From NCBI GenBank assembly GCA_905221605.1, contig CAJNDS010002082.1, forward strand, positions 187,501 to 235,000: 47,500 nt of DNA, read 5' to 3'. This document shows positions 8,731-17,937 of this stretch, in pieces. The translations under genes and the position numbers were made by a program. The stretch's first letter is position 1, and each line of letters begins with the position of its first letter. Under the pieces are notes generated by a model. The model had not been told where the DNA came from. It did no database searches and saw only the letters and a program-made list of their open reading frames with translations. The stretch comes from Symbiodinium natans (lineage: Eukaryota > Sar > Dinophyceae > Suessiales > Symbiodiniaceae).

Positions 8731-9233
8731 TCCCTAAACCCTAAACCCTAAACCTAAACCCTAAACCCTAAACTCTGCCAATTCACCAGAAGCCGCACAA
8801 AACTCAGAGGCCATTCAGAGGGCCTTAAGCTCGGGACATCAAGGCTTTAGGGGCCTTAGGGTTTAGGGTTAGGGGCCTTAGGGTTTAGGGTTTGTGATTT
8901 GCCCCAGCAGTCCCGGGTTAAGAAAAGGGCCATGGGAACAACCGACAAAGGGTGCCCCAAACCCTGAAACTCTGAAGGCCTGAAATCCTAAAACTGCCAG
9001 GCGGTGCGTCTTCGCCCATTCCCTCAGGAAAAAGCAGCCACAGCGTGCCAGAGCGGCACCTGATGGGTTGGAGCTTTGGGGATAGGTCATAAGATTATAG
9101 CTTTGGCTGCCTTCCTTGTAACCCTACTTAGAGTTACCAGTGAACCTCCAAGTGGAGTTCTTCTGTTGAGTTGCAGTTCAGGGTTCAGTTGAGACTTGGG
9201 GCTTGGTTGTTTTTGGGGTTTTCGGCTTCGGGG

Positions 9234-9348
9234 GCTAGGGTTTAGGGTTTAGGGTTTAAGGGTTTAAGGGTTTAAGGGTTTAAGGGTTTAAGGGTTTAAG
9301 GGTTTTAAGGGTTCAAAGGGTTTGTGGGTTTAGGGTTTAGGGTTTAGG
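9234..9348 (-). repeat. Interstitial telomeric tract with TTTAAGGG 8-mers
   Basis: TTTAGGG units pass into about eight TTTAAGGG units and back again. Confidence 0.8.
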
Positions 9349-9449
9349 CTCGGGGCACTGGCCACTGTTCGCCGGCTGGGTTTGGGCATTCGGGGGTTTT
9401 GTTGCGCGGTTCTGGAAGAAAGGAGTTTAGTGTCCTTTGGGCTATGCCC

Positions 9450-9540
9450 TGAACCCTGGACCCTAAACCCTACACCCTAAACCCTAAAACCCTAAAAACC
9501 CGAAACCCTAAAAACCCTAAAACCCTAAACCCTAAACCGA
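9450..9540 (+). repeat. Interstitial telomeric tract (CCCTAAA)
   Basis: About ten CCCTAAA/CCCTAAAA units. Confidence 0.75.
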
Positions 9541-9749
9541 AATCAAAAGACGCCCAGGTGGCTTCGCCTCCGAAGCCTCGTGGGGGTCGGGAGAGCTGGT
9601 CCGAGCCCTGAGACCTCCTCACCCGGAAGTACTTGAGCCCTCAAATGCTCGGGCTTAGGGTTTAGGGTTGAGGGTTCTCCCGGCATTCAGCAAGCCCCGG
9701 GTTCAAACGGGTTCAGGGTTTAGGGTTTAGGGCTCCTTGGACCCCTGGA

Positions 9750-10690
9750 AGGTTGGAACCAGGAGCCATTAGTGTGTCCCTTACGCTTGTTTATAAGGAT
9801 CCGAAGCATGGGCTTTATTACATATATAAAATGTAGATAGAGAGTGAGTGTATATATTATAAGGGTTCAATGAGGCGATGCCCCCCCTACACTAGAAGGC
9901 TTCATTAAGGGTTATTTAAGCCTTGTTTTGGGTAATGCTAGTCAAGGTAAGGATTGCCTGATCCCACAGGCAAAGACAGCCAAAAAAAGTTTTGCGTGCC
10001 CAAGAGCCGCCACCTTGTCAGGGTCCTAAACCTTATGTCCTACAACCCCACAACCGTACATCCCTGAGCCCTAAAACCCTAAACCCTAAGCCCTAAAACT
10101 CCAAAACCCTAAACCCTAAAACCCCTGAACCCTTAAACCCCAAAATACGAATGGCAAAGCATCCCTGGGGTTTATGGCATAGGGCTTAGGAGGGGGGGTT
10201 TGGGATTGAAGCATTTTTGGCTTAGGGTTTAGGGTTAGGTTTAGCAGGGGGGGGGGTTGTTATTACAGCGTTTTGGGGTCGATTTGGGCCATTGGGGTTT
10301 AGGGTTTAAAAGGGCTCAAAGCAGGGGTGTCATCTCCTAGCAAGCTCAGCCTATGTTAGTCTCGCCTCCGTCGCTTGGACTTCCAACCTCGAAATCTCCA
10401 TACCCTGGCCTCATTGCCCTCCATTCGGCATCAGGAGTTGACAATGCCTGGGTTGGTTTAAGACCTGGGCCCTTTTTCTAAAAAAGGCTGATGCATTGCG
10501 GTGTTTGTCTATGTTCCGGCCCTTTTCTTCCATTGTCAAACTTAACTTCGATCAAACCTCAAGAGAGGTCTGTCCGAGGCTTCCTGAGGACGAGCCCAGT
10601 GCCCGCAAGCCCTGAGCCCCCATAAGACTATAAGGGATGGTCTCCCTTCTAGGTACCTTGTTGTACAATCGCTTTGTGAAGGAAGGAACC
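9750..10690. other. Unique spacer with short telomeric tracts
   Basis: Holds an AT-rich simple stretch (9820-9860), a variant CCCTAAA tract (10065-10145), G-rich tracts (10190-10255) and unique sequence. No gene is supported. Confidence 0.4.
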
Positions 10691-10720
10691 CCCCCCCCCC
10701 AAAAAAAAAAAAAAAAAAAA
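10689..10720. repeat. Poly(C)-poly(A) junction tract
   Basis: About twelve C followed directly by about twenty A. Similar C-then-A or T-then-G junctions occur elsewhere in the window. Confidence 0.8.
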
Positions 10721-10893
10721 ACAAAAACAAGTAAATAAAATAAGATAAGAAACTCCGACGTAGAACAACACCAAACTTCCAGCCACGCCAGCCCTGCAAT
10801 AAGCTCCATGATCTAAGGTGCTCAACCCTAAACCCTAAACCCTCGACCCCCCGAAGGAGCCCCTTAGACCCCGACGCACCTAGGGCCACCACG

Positions 10894-11019
10894 AACCACA
10901 AACAAACCCCTCAACCACCAAAAGTCCACCACGTCACCAAAAAGACAAGCCCCCAAACCCTAACCACAAACGAATCCCTAAACCACCAAAAGTCCACCAC
11001 ACCACAAAAAGACAAGCCC
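10894..11019 (+). repeat. Tandem duplication, unit about 68 bp
   Basis: The block from AACCACAAAC through CCACCAAAAGTCCACCAC to AAAAAGACAAGCCC occurs at 10894-10952 and 10962-11019. Confidence 0.75.
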
Positions 11020-11025
11020 TCCAGA

Positions 11026-11197
11026 CAGAGCCGCGCAGATCTCGAGACAAGCCCCGAAGCCCAAACCCCTAAACCCTGAACCCTGAACCCTAACCCTAAA
11101 CCCTAAACCCTAAGCCCTAAACCCTAAACCCTAAACCCTAAACCCTAAACCCTAAACCCTAAACCCTAAACCCGAAGCCGCAGAGCCGCGCAGATCT
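11026..11197 (+). repeat. Telomeric insert flanked by a 17-bp direct repeat
   Basis: CAGAGCCGCGCAGATCT is present at 11026-11042 and 11181-11197. The 138 bp between them are mainly CCCTAAA units (11060-11172). This is a second case of a telomeric segment bracketed by a perfect duplication. Confidence 0.75.
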
Positions 11198-11299
11198 GAG
11201 GCGGGCACGCAGGCCGAGTGAGCAGCCGACCGACTCGAGCCCCGTTTCGCCTATCCAGGTAGGAGAAGTCTCACCTACGCCATAGCAGGCTGAGGGCTT

Positions 11300-11345
11300 G
11301 GGGTTTAGGGTTTAGGGTTTAGGGTTTAGGGTTTAGGGTTTAGGG
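11300..11345 (-). repeat. Interstitial telomeric tract (TTTAGGG on +)
   Basis: Six TTTAGGG units. Confidence 0.75.
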
Positions 11346-11489
11346 CTTGAAAGATTGAGGGCTTAAGGGTTTCGGGGGGTGGGAAGGGTGGTTTAGGTTT
11401 CAGTTTGGGTTTTTCAAGTGTCAAGGGCCAGTGTTGACGAGGGCTTTCCGACGGGTTGGTGTAGAAAGCTTGAGGAGGTGTTAGGGGCA

Positions 11490-11551
11490 TAAACCCTAAA
11501 CCCTAAACCCTAAACCCTAAACCCTAAACCCTAAACCCTAAACCCTAAACC
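11490..11551 (+). repeat. Interstitial telomeric tract (CCCTAAA)
   Basis: Nine perfect units. Confidence 0.8.
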
Positions 11552-11655
11552 ATTCTGTCGGCCTCAACTCAGACTTGAAAGCCTCAAACCTGCCAAAACC
11601 CGGTGCATGGGTCCTCTACAGGATTCCAGAGTCCCAGTTAAGGGTTGGGGCTGAT

Positions 11656-11712
11656 AGGGTTTAGGGTTTAGGGTTTAGGGTTTATTTAGGGTTTAGGGTT
11701 TAGGGTTTAGGG
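11656..11712 (-). repeat. Interstitial telomeric tract (TTTAGGG on +)
   Basis: Eight units with one inserted TTTA. Confidence 0.75.
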
Positions 11713-11714
11713 CG

Positions 11715-12840
11715 TTTAGGGTCTGTAGGCGAAGAGGAACGGCTTAGACACTCCAAGCGAGAACTCAACACTCCTGGCATGTTTATTTTGGGGGTTCCGG
11801 GTTTAAGGCTGAAGGTTCAGGGCTTTCGGGTTTAGGGCTTTTGCGGCTTTAGGGTTTAGGCATTAGGGCTTCGGGGCTTTAGGGCTTTCGGGGTCGCGAC
11901 TTTGAGGGGTCAGGGTTTGGGTCTTATAGGGTTTCAGGCTCGGTCTTCCGGACCGAGTTTCTGTGTTCTCAATCAGGAACTTAAAATTCGTAAGTTGCCA
12001 TCATTGGGTTATGCAGCAACAGCAGTTTCCTGATTATGGCAACTCACGCAAGGCACCTAACAGGAGCCCAGAATTGTTGAGGTTTAGGCATGAGATTCTC
12101 CTTCGGGCGTTTTGTGAACTATCTCTCAAACACCGTTAAAAACCCTTAAAAACCCTGAGCCCTCAGAGTTTTTTTTGGTGAATTATCTTGAAAGTTGATT
12201 CATGTGTCTTCGGCTGCCCCGCTTGCTGAAAGCAGCGCTGCCGCCGGGAGCTTTGCCCAGGGTGCTTCGGCCTGCGCCATGCGCTTCCACATCTTAGGGT
12301 TTAGGGTTTAGGTTTAGGGTTTAGGTTTCAGGGTTGAAGGTTTAGGGCTTGGGCTTGAAGGAGTCTAGGGTTCCTGGCTCTCGGTTCTTTCGTCGGAAAT
12401 GTTCTTGATAAACTTGCAAGTGGCATGGCATGGCGACTCTAGAGTTTATTGTTCTTGCCCCTGATTTGTGTGATTTCCATCCCGATCATGATCGTGAGTG
12501 TCATTGCTATTGCTGGTAGCATTAGGCTCAGCATCAGTCCTCGTGGTCGTATCACTTTTTGTGTTTCCCAATAGCCTCGCACAACCTTAGCACTTGCATG
12601 GAGGGCCCTTGCAGTGCGGGTGGCAGCAGCGAATTCACTCCGGAACTTCCCCAGCTAGGTTTAGGGTTTGGGGTTCAGGGTTTAGTGTTTAGGGTTTAGG
12701 CTTGGGTCTTAGGGCTTAGGGTTTAGGGCTTGTTGAGCTGCTTTAGGGTTTAAGGATACGAAGCCTTCCACCCCTTAACACACGGCGTGGGAGAAGAAAG
12801 AAGGCCAAGCAGGGGCACAACAGCACAAGCAACTGCAGGC
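11715..12840. other. Unique spacer with short TTTAGGG tracts
   Basis: About 1.1 kb of unique sequence. It includes a foldback around 11975-12045 (TTCGTAAGTTGCCATCAT against ATTATGGCAACTCACG) and degenerate TTTAGGG tracts at 12296-12335 and 12655-12728. No gene is supported. Confidence 0.4.
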
Positions 12841-13065
12841 TTCTGGGGTTTAGGGTTTAGGGTTTAGGCATGAGCCCAAACCCACGACGCCCCCTAAACC
12901 CTTCAGCCCAAGTCCCACAAAGCTTTGGACAGCTTCATCCCTAAACCCATAGCTGCATGGCCCGTCATGATGCGGGCTTAAGGTGTTCTATACCCTTGCA
13001 TGCCCCAGCAGAAACACTCCGCATCGGCCGTAAAACTCGTCAGACTTCAGGTTACCGGACCGGTG

Positions 13066-13118
13066 TTGTTTAGGGTTTAGGGTTTAGGGTTTAGGGTTTA
13101 GGGTTTAGGGTTTAGGGA
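13066..13118 (-). repeat. Interstitial telomeric tract (TTTAGGG on +)
   Basis: Seven perfect units. Confidence 0.8.
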
Positions 13119-13197
13119 GTTCGGGTTGGGTTTAAGAGTGTGCGGGGCTCTTCGAGACTTCGAGAGTTATTCGCTCCGAGAGGCAGAGCCCGATTGG

Positions 13198-13305
13198 CCC
13201 TAAACCCTAAACCCTAAACCCTAAACCCTAAACCCTAAACCCTAAACCCTAAACCCTAAACCTTAGGCCCTAGACCCTAGACCCTAAACCCTAAACCCTA
13301 AACCC
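13198..13305 (+). repeat. Interstitial telomeric tract (CCCTAAA)
   Basis: Nine perfect units, then CCCTAGA variants and three more units. Confidence 0.8.
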
Positions 13306-13319
13306 CGGAAGCCACGCAG

Positions 13320-13384
13320 TTGCATTACCCGTCTGCGGAGCGGGTTCCCTGGAACGTCTCCGAAAAGTGCGGTTTGCTGAGCAG
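13320..13384 (+). other. Exon-like open patch between telomeric tracts (65 nt)
   Basis: Bounded by CCACGCAG at the left and by GGTTTAGGG at the right. The frame reads LHYPSAERVPWNVSEKCGLL. The arrangement is C-rich tract, AG, open patch, GT within the G-rich tract. Confidence 0.3.
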
Positions 13385-13472
13385 GGTTTAGGGTTTAGGG
13401 TTTTAGGGTTTTAGGGTTTAGGGTTTAGGGTTTAGGGTTTAGGGTTTAAGGGTTTAAGGGTTTAAGGGTTTA
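13385..13472 (-). repeat. Interstitial telomeric tract (TTTAGGG on +)
   Basis: About twelve TTTAGGG, TTTTAGGG and TTTAAGGG units. Confidence 0.8.
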
Positions 13473-13550
13473 GAGGTTGATGCTTCGCTGCATGCTTTTG
13501 GTTCGTCTCTAGAATACCCTTGACTTGAGACTTTGTTCATGTCTGTCTAG

Positions 13551-13589
13551 TGCGACGTGCCTTGCCATGATGTGGCCACAAGTGTTCAG
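13551..13589 (+). other. Exon-like open patch (39 nt)
   Basis: Bounded by GTCTGTCTAG before and GGTTTAGGG after. The frame reads CDVPCHDVATSVQ. It is very short, so this is suggestive only. Confidence 0.2.
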
Positions 13590-13821
13590 GGTTTAGGGTT
13601 TAAGGTTTAGGGTTTAGGGTTAGTGTAGGTGTTGGTGCCCGGACATCGACTCAGAGACCTGGATGGAAAAAAAAGGGTTTAGGATTTAAGGATACTGGAA
13701 AGTTCTTGGGCAGTTCTACGTTTGAGTGGTTAGAGTCTAGGCTACCTTGCTTACAACCCTGCTGAAACCCCTGCTTATGACCCCAACCTTAAATTTAACC
13801 TTAAACCCCAAAGACCGAAAC

Positions 13822-13905
13822 CTAAACCCTAAACCCTAAACCCTAAACCCTAAACCCTAAACCCTAAACCCTAAACCCTAAACCCTAAACCCTAAACCCT
13901 AAACC
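13822..13905 (+). repeat. Interstitial telomeric tract (CCCTAAA)
   Basis: About twelve perfect units. Confidence 0.85.
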
Positions 13906-14037
13906 ATAACCCTTAAAAGGGTTTACGGAAGCCCGTTAGGCACCCAACCGCCCTAAGCCCACATCACGACCAGTCTGGGCTCGATCACCCTAAATCCGAG
14001 CCTGAAAAACTCAACGGAAGAAAGGACTGGAGCCTCT

Positions 14038-14150
14038 TAGGGTTTAGGGTTTAGGGTTTAGGATTCGGGTTTAGGGTTTAGGGTTTAGGGTTTAGGGTGT
14101 TGGGTGCAGGGTGTACGGTTTAGGGTGCAGGGTTCAGGGTTTAGGGTGCC
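14038..14150 (-). repeat. Interstitial telomeric tract with variants
   Basis: TTTAGGG units followed by GTGCAGGG, GTTCAGGG and GTGTAGGG variants. Confidence 0.75.
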
Positions 14151-14871
14151 CTAAACGGCTTGTTTCTTTGAAACTTCCCTCAATAACCCTAACCCCCCCC
14201 CCCCCCCCCCCTAAACACCGCCTGAAAACCCCCTAAACCTTAACCCCTAAACCCTAAATCCTCAACCCTAAACCCTAAACCCTAGGCCGTGCTCTCAGCG
14301 CTGCTTTCTGCACGCGCAGACATCACCGCCCAGGACCGGGCGCCGGCCCGGGCCCCAATCGTTGAACTTGAAACCTCTTAGTTGCTTAAGAACCACCAAG
14401 CCCGCGGTTTAGGGTTTAGGGTTTAGGGTGTAGGGTTTACACAGAAAACATATAATCCCCTGACTACCCTTATGGGAAGTCTTATTGTTCTTTGTTTTTT
14501 TTTTTTGTTTTTTTGGGGGGGGGGGGGGGGATTTTCAAGCAAACGGTAGCAAAACTGCAATGGCTTCCTACGTATCTGAGGGATGCTGGGGGATGACTGT
14601 CAATTTTGGGGTGCTATAATTCCCACGAAGCAGCTAAAGTTGTAATTTTTGCTAGGGTTCCAAGTTCAGTATGGTAGTCTTCTGTAAACGCCAGAAAGTT
14701 TAACCTTTTAATTCCTGGGCTATTGGAGAAGTAAGTTTTGTTCTTAAGGGTTTTTTGTAGGGATGTTAGGACTGAGAGCAAACTTGCAAGGGGGGAGAGA
14801 ATCGTTTGTCAGCTTCCGGTTTTTCGGGATGAAGGGGGAAGCTGCACAGGACTTCGAAGGGTTTGTAAAGC

Positions 14872-14971
14872 TTAGTAGCTGAGTAGGTAACCTGCAGCCT
14901 TTTGGGGTATATAGAGTCGGACCGTAATTGAAGAGGTTAACTTTTTTGGCCCAGGGTGCTCAGCAACTAGG
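14872..14971 (+). mobile_element. MITE family C, copy 1
   Basis: The left end TAGTAGCTGAGTAGGTAACC and the right end GGTTAAC...GGCCCAGGGTGCTCAGCAACTA form an imperfect terminal inverted repeat. Related copies lie at 17011 and 38354. Confidence 0.75.
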
Positions 14972-15013
14972 AAAGGCTTGGACGCTTACAAGGGTTTTCA
15001 AGGGCTGATTGGC

Positions 15014-15123
15014 ATATTGGTGGTTGTCAAAATTATGATCCCTTTTGGGGTACCCTAAATATTAGGGTGCCGTATTATAATGGGGTCCAACAAGGGACCA
15101 TACTTTTTGACAAGCACCCATAT
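15014..15123 (+). mobile_element. MITE family D, copy 1
   Basis: The terminal inverted repeat is GGTGGTTGTCAAAA against TTTTTGACAAGCACCC, with a CCCTAAATATTAGGG palindrome in the middle. It is flanked by ATAT on both sides, compatible with a 4-bp target duplication. Confidence 0.75.
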
Positions 15124-15298
15124 CTCTAGAGCGTTACAAGACTTCGGGTCGGAGGGTTGTAGAGTTGAGCAGGGGTTCGGTTTCGGTGCTTCGGTGTGCA
15201 GCTTGGGTTAGAGGGCAAAGGGTGAGAGTTTGTGGGTTGAACTGCGGGGGCGGGTCTTAGGAGCTTTTCGCAGGCTTGGCGTTCCGAATGCCTGGGAG

Positions 15299-15307
15299 GG
15301 AGGGAGG

Positions 15308-15341
<34 letters not shown>

Positions 15342-15392
15342 GAGAGAGAGAGATAGGCAGAGAGGGAGAGAGGCAGAGAGAGAGAGAGAGGC
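15299..15392. repeat. GA/CT microsatellite
   Basis: Nearly pure (GA)n with GGGA interruptions. A second GAAA/GA tract lies at 15506-15543 and a C tract at 15626-15650. The long minus-strand frames across 15126-15854 are produced by these tracts. Confidence 0.85.
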
Positions 15393-15506
15393 ACAGGGGG
15401 AGTGGGGAACAGTCACGCCGGTGACCTTCTCCCGAACTGTCCAACCTAGAGGTGCCCTGAATACCGGGGCGGGCGCGTACGCCCGGGGGCTTGCCCCCAT
15501 GCCCCC

Positions 15507-15541
<35 letters not shown>

Positions 15542-15897
15542 GCAGAGTTGTGTAGGCCCAAGCCGTGGTGCTGTGAAAGCCCCGGCTTTCGAACTCCAAC
15601 AACCTCCCCACCTCGGCTCCCCGACCCCCCCCCCCCCCCCCCCCCCCCCCGCCCCCGAAAAAACAAAAAGAAAACGCGCAACAAGTGAAACTCTGCACTG
15701 CACATGGGAAGGCGGGAGGTGGTGCCTCGCCCCTGCACCTTGCTGCCTGGCGCGGTCGGCCCTCGCAAGTTGTCCTGTCTGGGTGTTCCATGCTTCTTTG
15801 GTGATTCCCATGAAGGTTTAGGGTTAAGGTTATTAGCGCAGTTTCTAACCCCAATTACAACTGTACTAATAAGCCCCCTAAGAAAACAGCAACCGTA

Positions 15898-16052
15898 GCC
15901 CTAAACCCTAAACCCGAAACCCGAAACCCTAAACCCTAAACCCTAAACCCTAAACCCTAAACCCTAAACCCTAAACCCTAAACCCTAAACCCTAAACCCT
16001 AAACCCTAAACCCTAAACCCTAAACCCTAAACCCTAACCCTAAACCCTAAAC
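15898..16052 (+). repeat. Interstitial telomeric array (CCCTAAA)n
   Basis: About 21 units, nearly all perfect, with two CCCGAAA variants at the start. Confidence 0.9.
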
Positions 16053-16179
16053 CCATCAGTTCAGAACTGCATCGCCTGAATCCCTGCCCGCTTAGTGTGA
16101 GTGCCTTTAGTGGGTAGGCCCCCCGTTGGGATAATTGATAGGGTTCAAGAGGACCCTATTTAGGAATTTAAGGGATTAA

Positions 16180-16330
16180 GGCTGGTACCCCCAAGGTTGT
16201 GCCCCTGCAGCTTCCCCTTGAAATCCTCATATGGCGCTCATACTACCTTAAGGATCTTTAAAACGGGTCCCCAACACCCAAGGGTACAACCCGAAGTTTC
16301 CGAGGTACAACCCCTAGATATTCGGAGGCT
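16180..16330 (+). repeat. Dispersed repeat H, copy 2
   Basis: CCTTAAGGATCTTTAAAA followed by CACCCAAGGGTACAACC matches the copy at about 5903-5957. Confidence 0.4.
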
Positions 16331-16515
16331 TTCACGGGCCAACCTGGTTTAGTAAGAAAGAGGGCTTAGGGTTTAGGGTTTAGGGTTTAGGCCGGGTTTA
16401 GGGTCGGCTTCCCAAGCTTAGAGTACGGCAGCTTCGGATTTTAGGGCTTCAGGGGGCTGAGGCTCCTAGAAATTCAGGAGTTTACATAGGTTCAACAAAA
16501 TTGCCGTTTAGGGTT

Positions 16516-16613
16516 GCCCTAAACCCTAAACCCTAAACCCTAAACCCTAAACCCTAAACCCTAAACCCTAAACCCTAAACCCTAAACCCTAAACCCTAAA
16601 CCCTAAACCCTCA
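16516..16613 (+). repeat. Interstitial telomeric array (CCCTAAA)n
   Basis: Fourteen nearly perfect units. Confidence 0.88.
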
Positions 16614-17010
16614 TGGGGCCTGGGGTTCCTGGCATTCTGATGAGGACCCCACAGAACCAGTCGCTTTGGGATGGGCTAAAGCCAGTATGGGTTTAGGGCC
16701 TCAGGCTAGGATCGGGTTTCCGTGGGAATTTAGGGTTTAGGGTTTAGGGTTTTTTTACTTCAAATCCACCTTTGCGCGCGGCATGTGGTTCAGGCAGCGA
16801 GCAGGCAAGTTGATGGAAATACGTGACACCACTCGAGAATCAGCTTTGCAGCTGTAGCTTTTCCAAGTCCTCCCAGCAATCTCGTCACAACAAAAGATGT
16901 CCGCGGAAGAGCAAACAAATGCTGGACGTCGCAGTAGGCCAAAGCCAGTACACGTACTTCTGCATGCATCCGGGTACATCGCCAATATTCCATCAAGGGT
17001 TGACTACACC

Positions 17011-17109
17011 TTAGTTGCTGAGTAGGTAACCTTTAACCTATTTGGGGGTATATATATATGTATATAAGCCTACACTAGTTGAAGGTTAACTTGTTTTGGC
17101 CCAGAGTTT
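17011..17109 (+). mobile_element. MITE family C, copy 2, right end lost
   Basis: The left end TAGTTGCTGAGTAGGTAACC is intact and the interior GGTTAACTTGTTTTGGCCCAG is present, but the expected terminal CTCAGCAACTA is missing. The element runs into TTTCGGGTTTAGGG instead, so a telomeric tract has replaced the terminus. Confidence 0.65.
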
Positions 17110-17171
17110 CGGGTTTAGGGTTTAGGGTTTAGGGAATTGGTTTGACTACACAGTGGCCGTTTCACCACACC

Positions 17172-17268
17172 ATGCCGAAACACACTTTTGCCGAGCTCGC
17201 TGCCTCTGAAAGCGAATCTGACAAGTCGGACTCGGACGGCACGGGGGCGCTCGCGGCTCAGAGGGGCT
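17172..17268 (+). other. Exon-like patch with ATG, cut off by the retroelement
   Basis: ATG at 17172 opens a frame starting MPKHTFAELAASESESDKSD, an acidic Ser-rich N terminus. It runs into a TTTAGGG unit that is the retroelement's insertion site. It may be the first exon of a gene whose next part (26155) now lies beyond the element, but this is not shown. Confidence 0.3.
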
Positions 17269-17275
17269 TGGGGTT

Positions 17276-17280
17276 TAGGG
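17276..17280. repeat. Target-site duplication, left (TAGGG)
   Basis: TAGGG directly precedes the left LTR and is repeated directly after the right LTR at 26128-26132. A 5-bp duplication is typical of LTR retrotransposon integrases. Because the target is itself a TTTAGGG repeat, a chance match cannot be fully excluded. Confidence 0.75.
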
Positions 17281-17567
17281 TACGGGGGGACAATCAAGGA
17301 AGGAAACCAACTCCCCTAATCGCCCTGGACTTATATTCCCCAGATCGAACCAAGAAACAAACAAGAACACGGATAAGAGCAACCCAGGGGGGAAGGAAAG
17401 GGGGAAGGAATCCACACCCTTACCAAACCCTAAGAACCCAGGCACTACTTTTTGAACTTGTGGCTTTCTGTTCAAGCCCATCTTGAGCCATACATGGTTT
17501 ACGGGTTCATTAACCCTTCCAACTTCCAACACTAACTCCTTTCTACAATACCAATTGCAGCTCCGCA
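17281..17567 (-). repeat. 3' LTR of the retroelement
   Basis: Direct repeat of 25841-26127. On the minus strand it begins TGCGGAGCTG and ends CCCCCCGTA, so the ends are TG...TA rather than the usual TG...CA. It contains AAACCCTAA at 17425-17433, identical to a plant telo-box. Confidence 0.93.
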
Positions 17568-17580
17568 CTCCCCCTGTCCT
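17568..17580 (-). other. Polypurine tract
   Basis: On the minus strand AGGACAGGGGGAG lies directly upstream of the 3' LTR, the position where plus-strand DNA synthesis is primed in LTR retroelements. Confidence 0.75.
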
Positions 17581-17937
17581 AGGATTTCCTAGGACACATT
17601 GGAGATGCAGATCTTTTGGCCAAAAACTGCCATTAAGGCAGCAGCCAGCTGCTTGAAATGCAAGTTGTGGTTTAACGTCTTCCAGGACGGAATTATAGCA
17701 CATTGGCTAACCTACTACCCATAGAGAATCTCTTTTCACCATGATCCTCTCATCACTGAAGACTCCTTGGCCTTCTTCACCACAAACCGTGGTCTTCGCT
17801 ACGCGAAAAGCTACTGACTTCTACTATCAGGGATTTCCATACCCTTCATAGTAACCACCACATTGTCAGCACATTGGCTGTTCCAGCGCACCCGTCTCCA
17901 GAAAGAGAAAAACTATCCCTTCATCCATACCATCCAA
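17581..17937 (-). other. 3' untranslated part of the retroelement
   Basis: Between the ORF stop and the polypurine tract. No further long frame, RNase H, envelope or integrase motif is seen here. Confidence 0.6.

Noticed and set aside
15126-15854. 242-codon minus-strand open frame
   Set aside because: It is carried by GA/CT microsatellites and a C tract; the translation is Ser-Leu and Gly repeats and overlapping frames are equally open.
17281-17567. The two 287-bp repeats as a segmental duplication
   Set aside because: Their position at both ends of one ORF, with an adjacent primer site, polypurine tract and TAGGG duplication, is specific to an LTR element.
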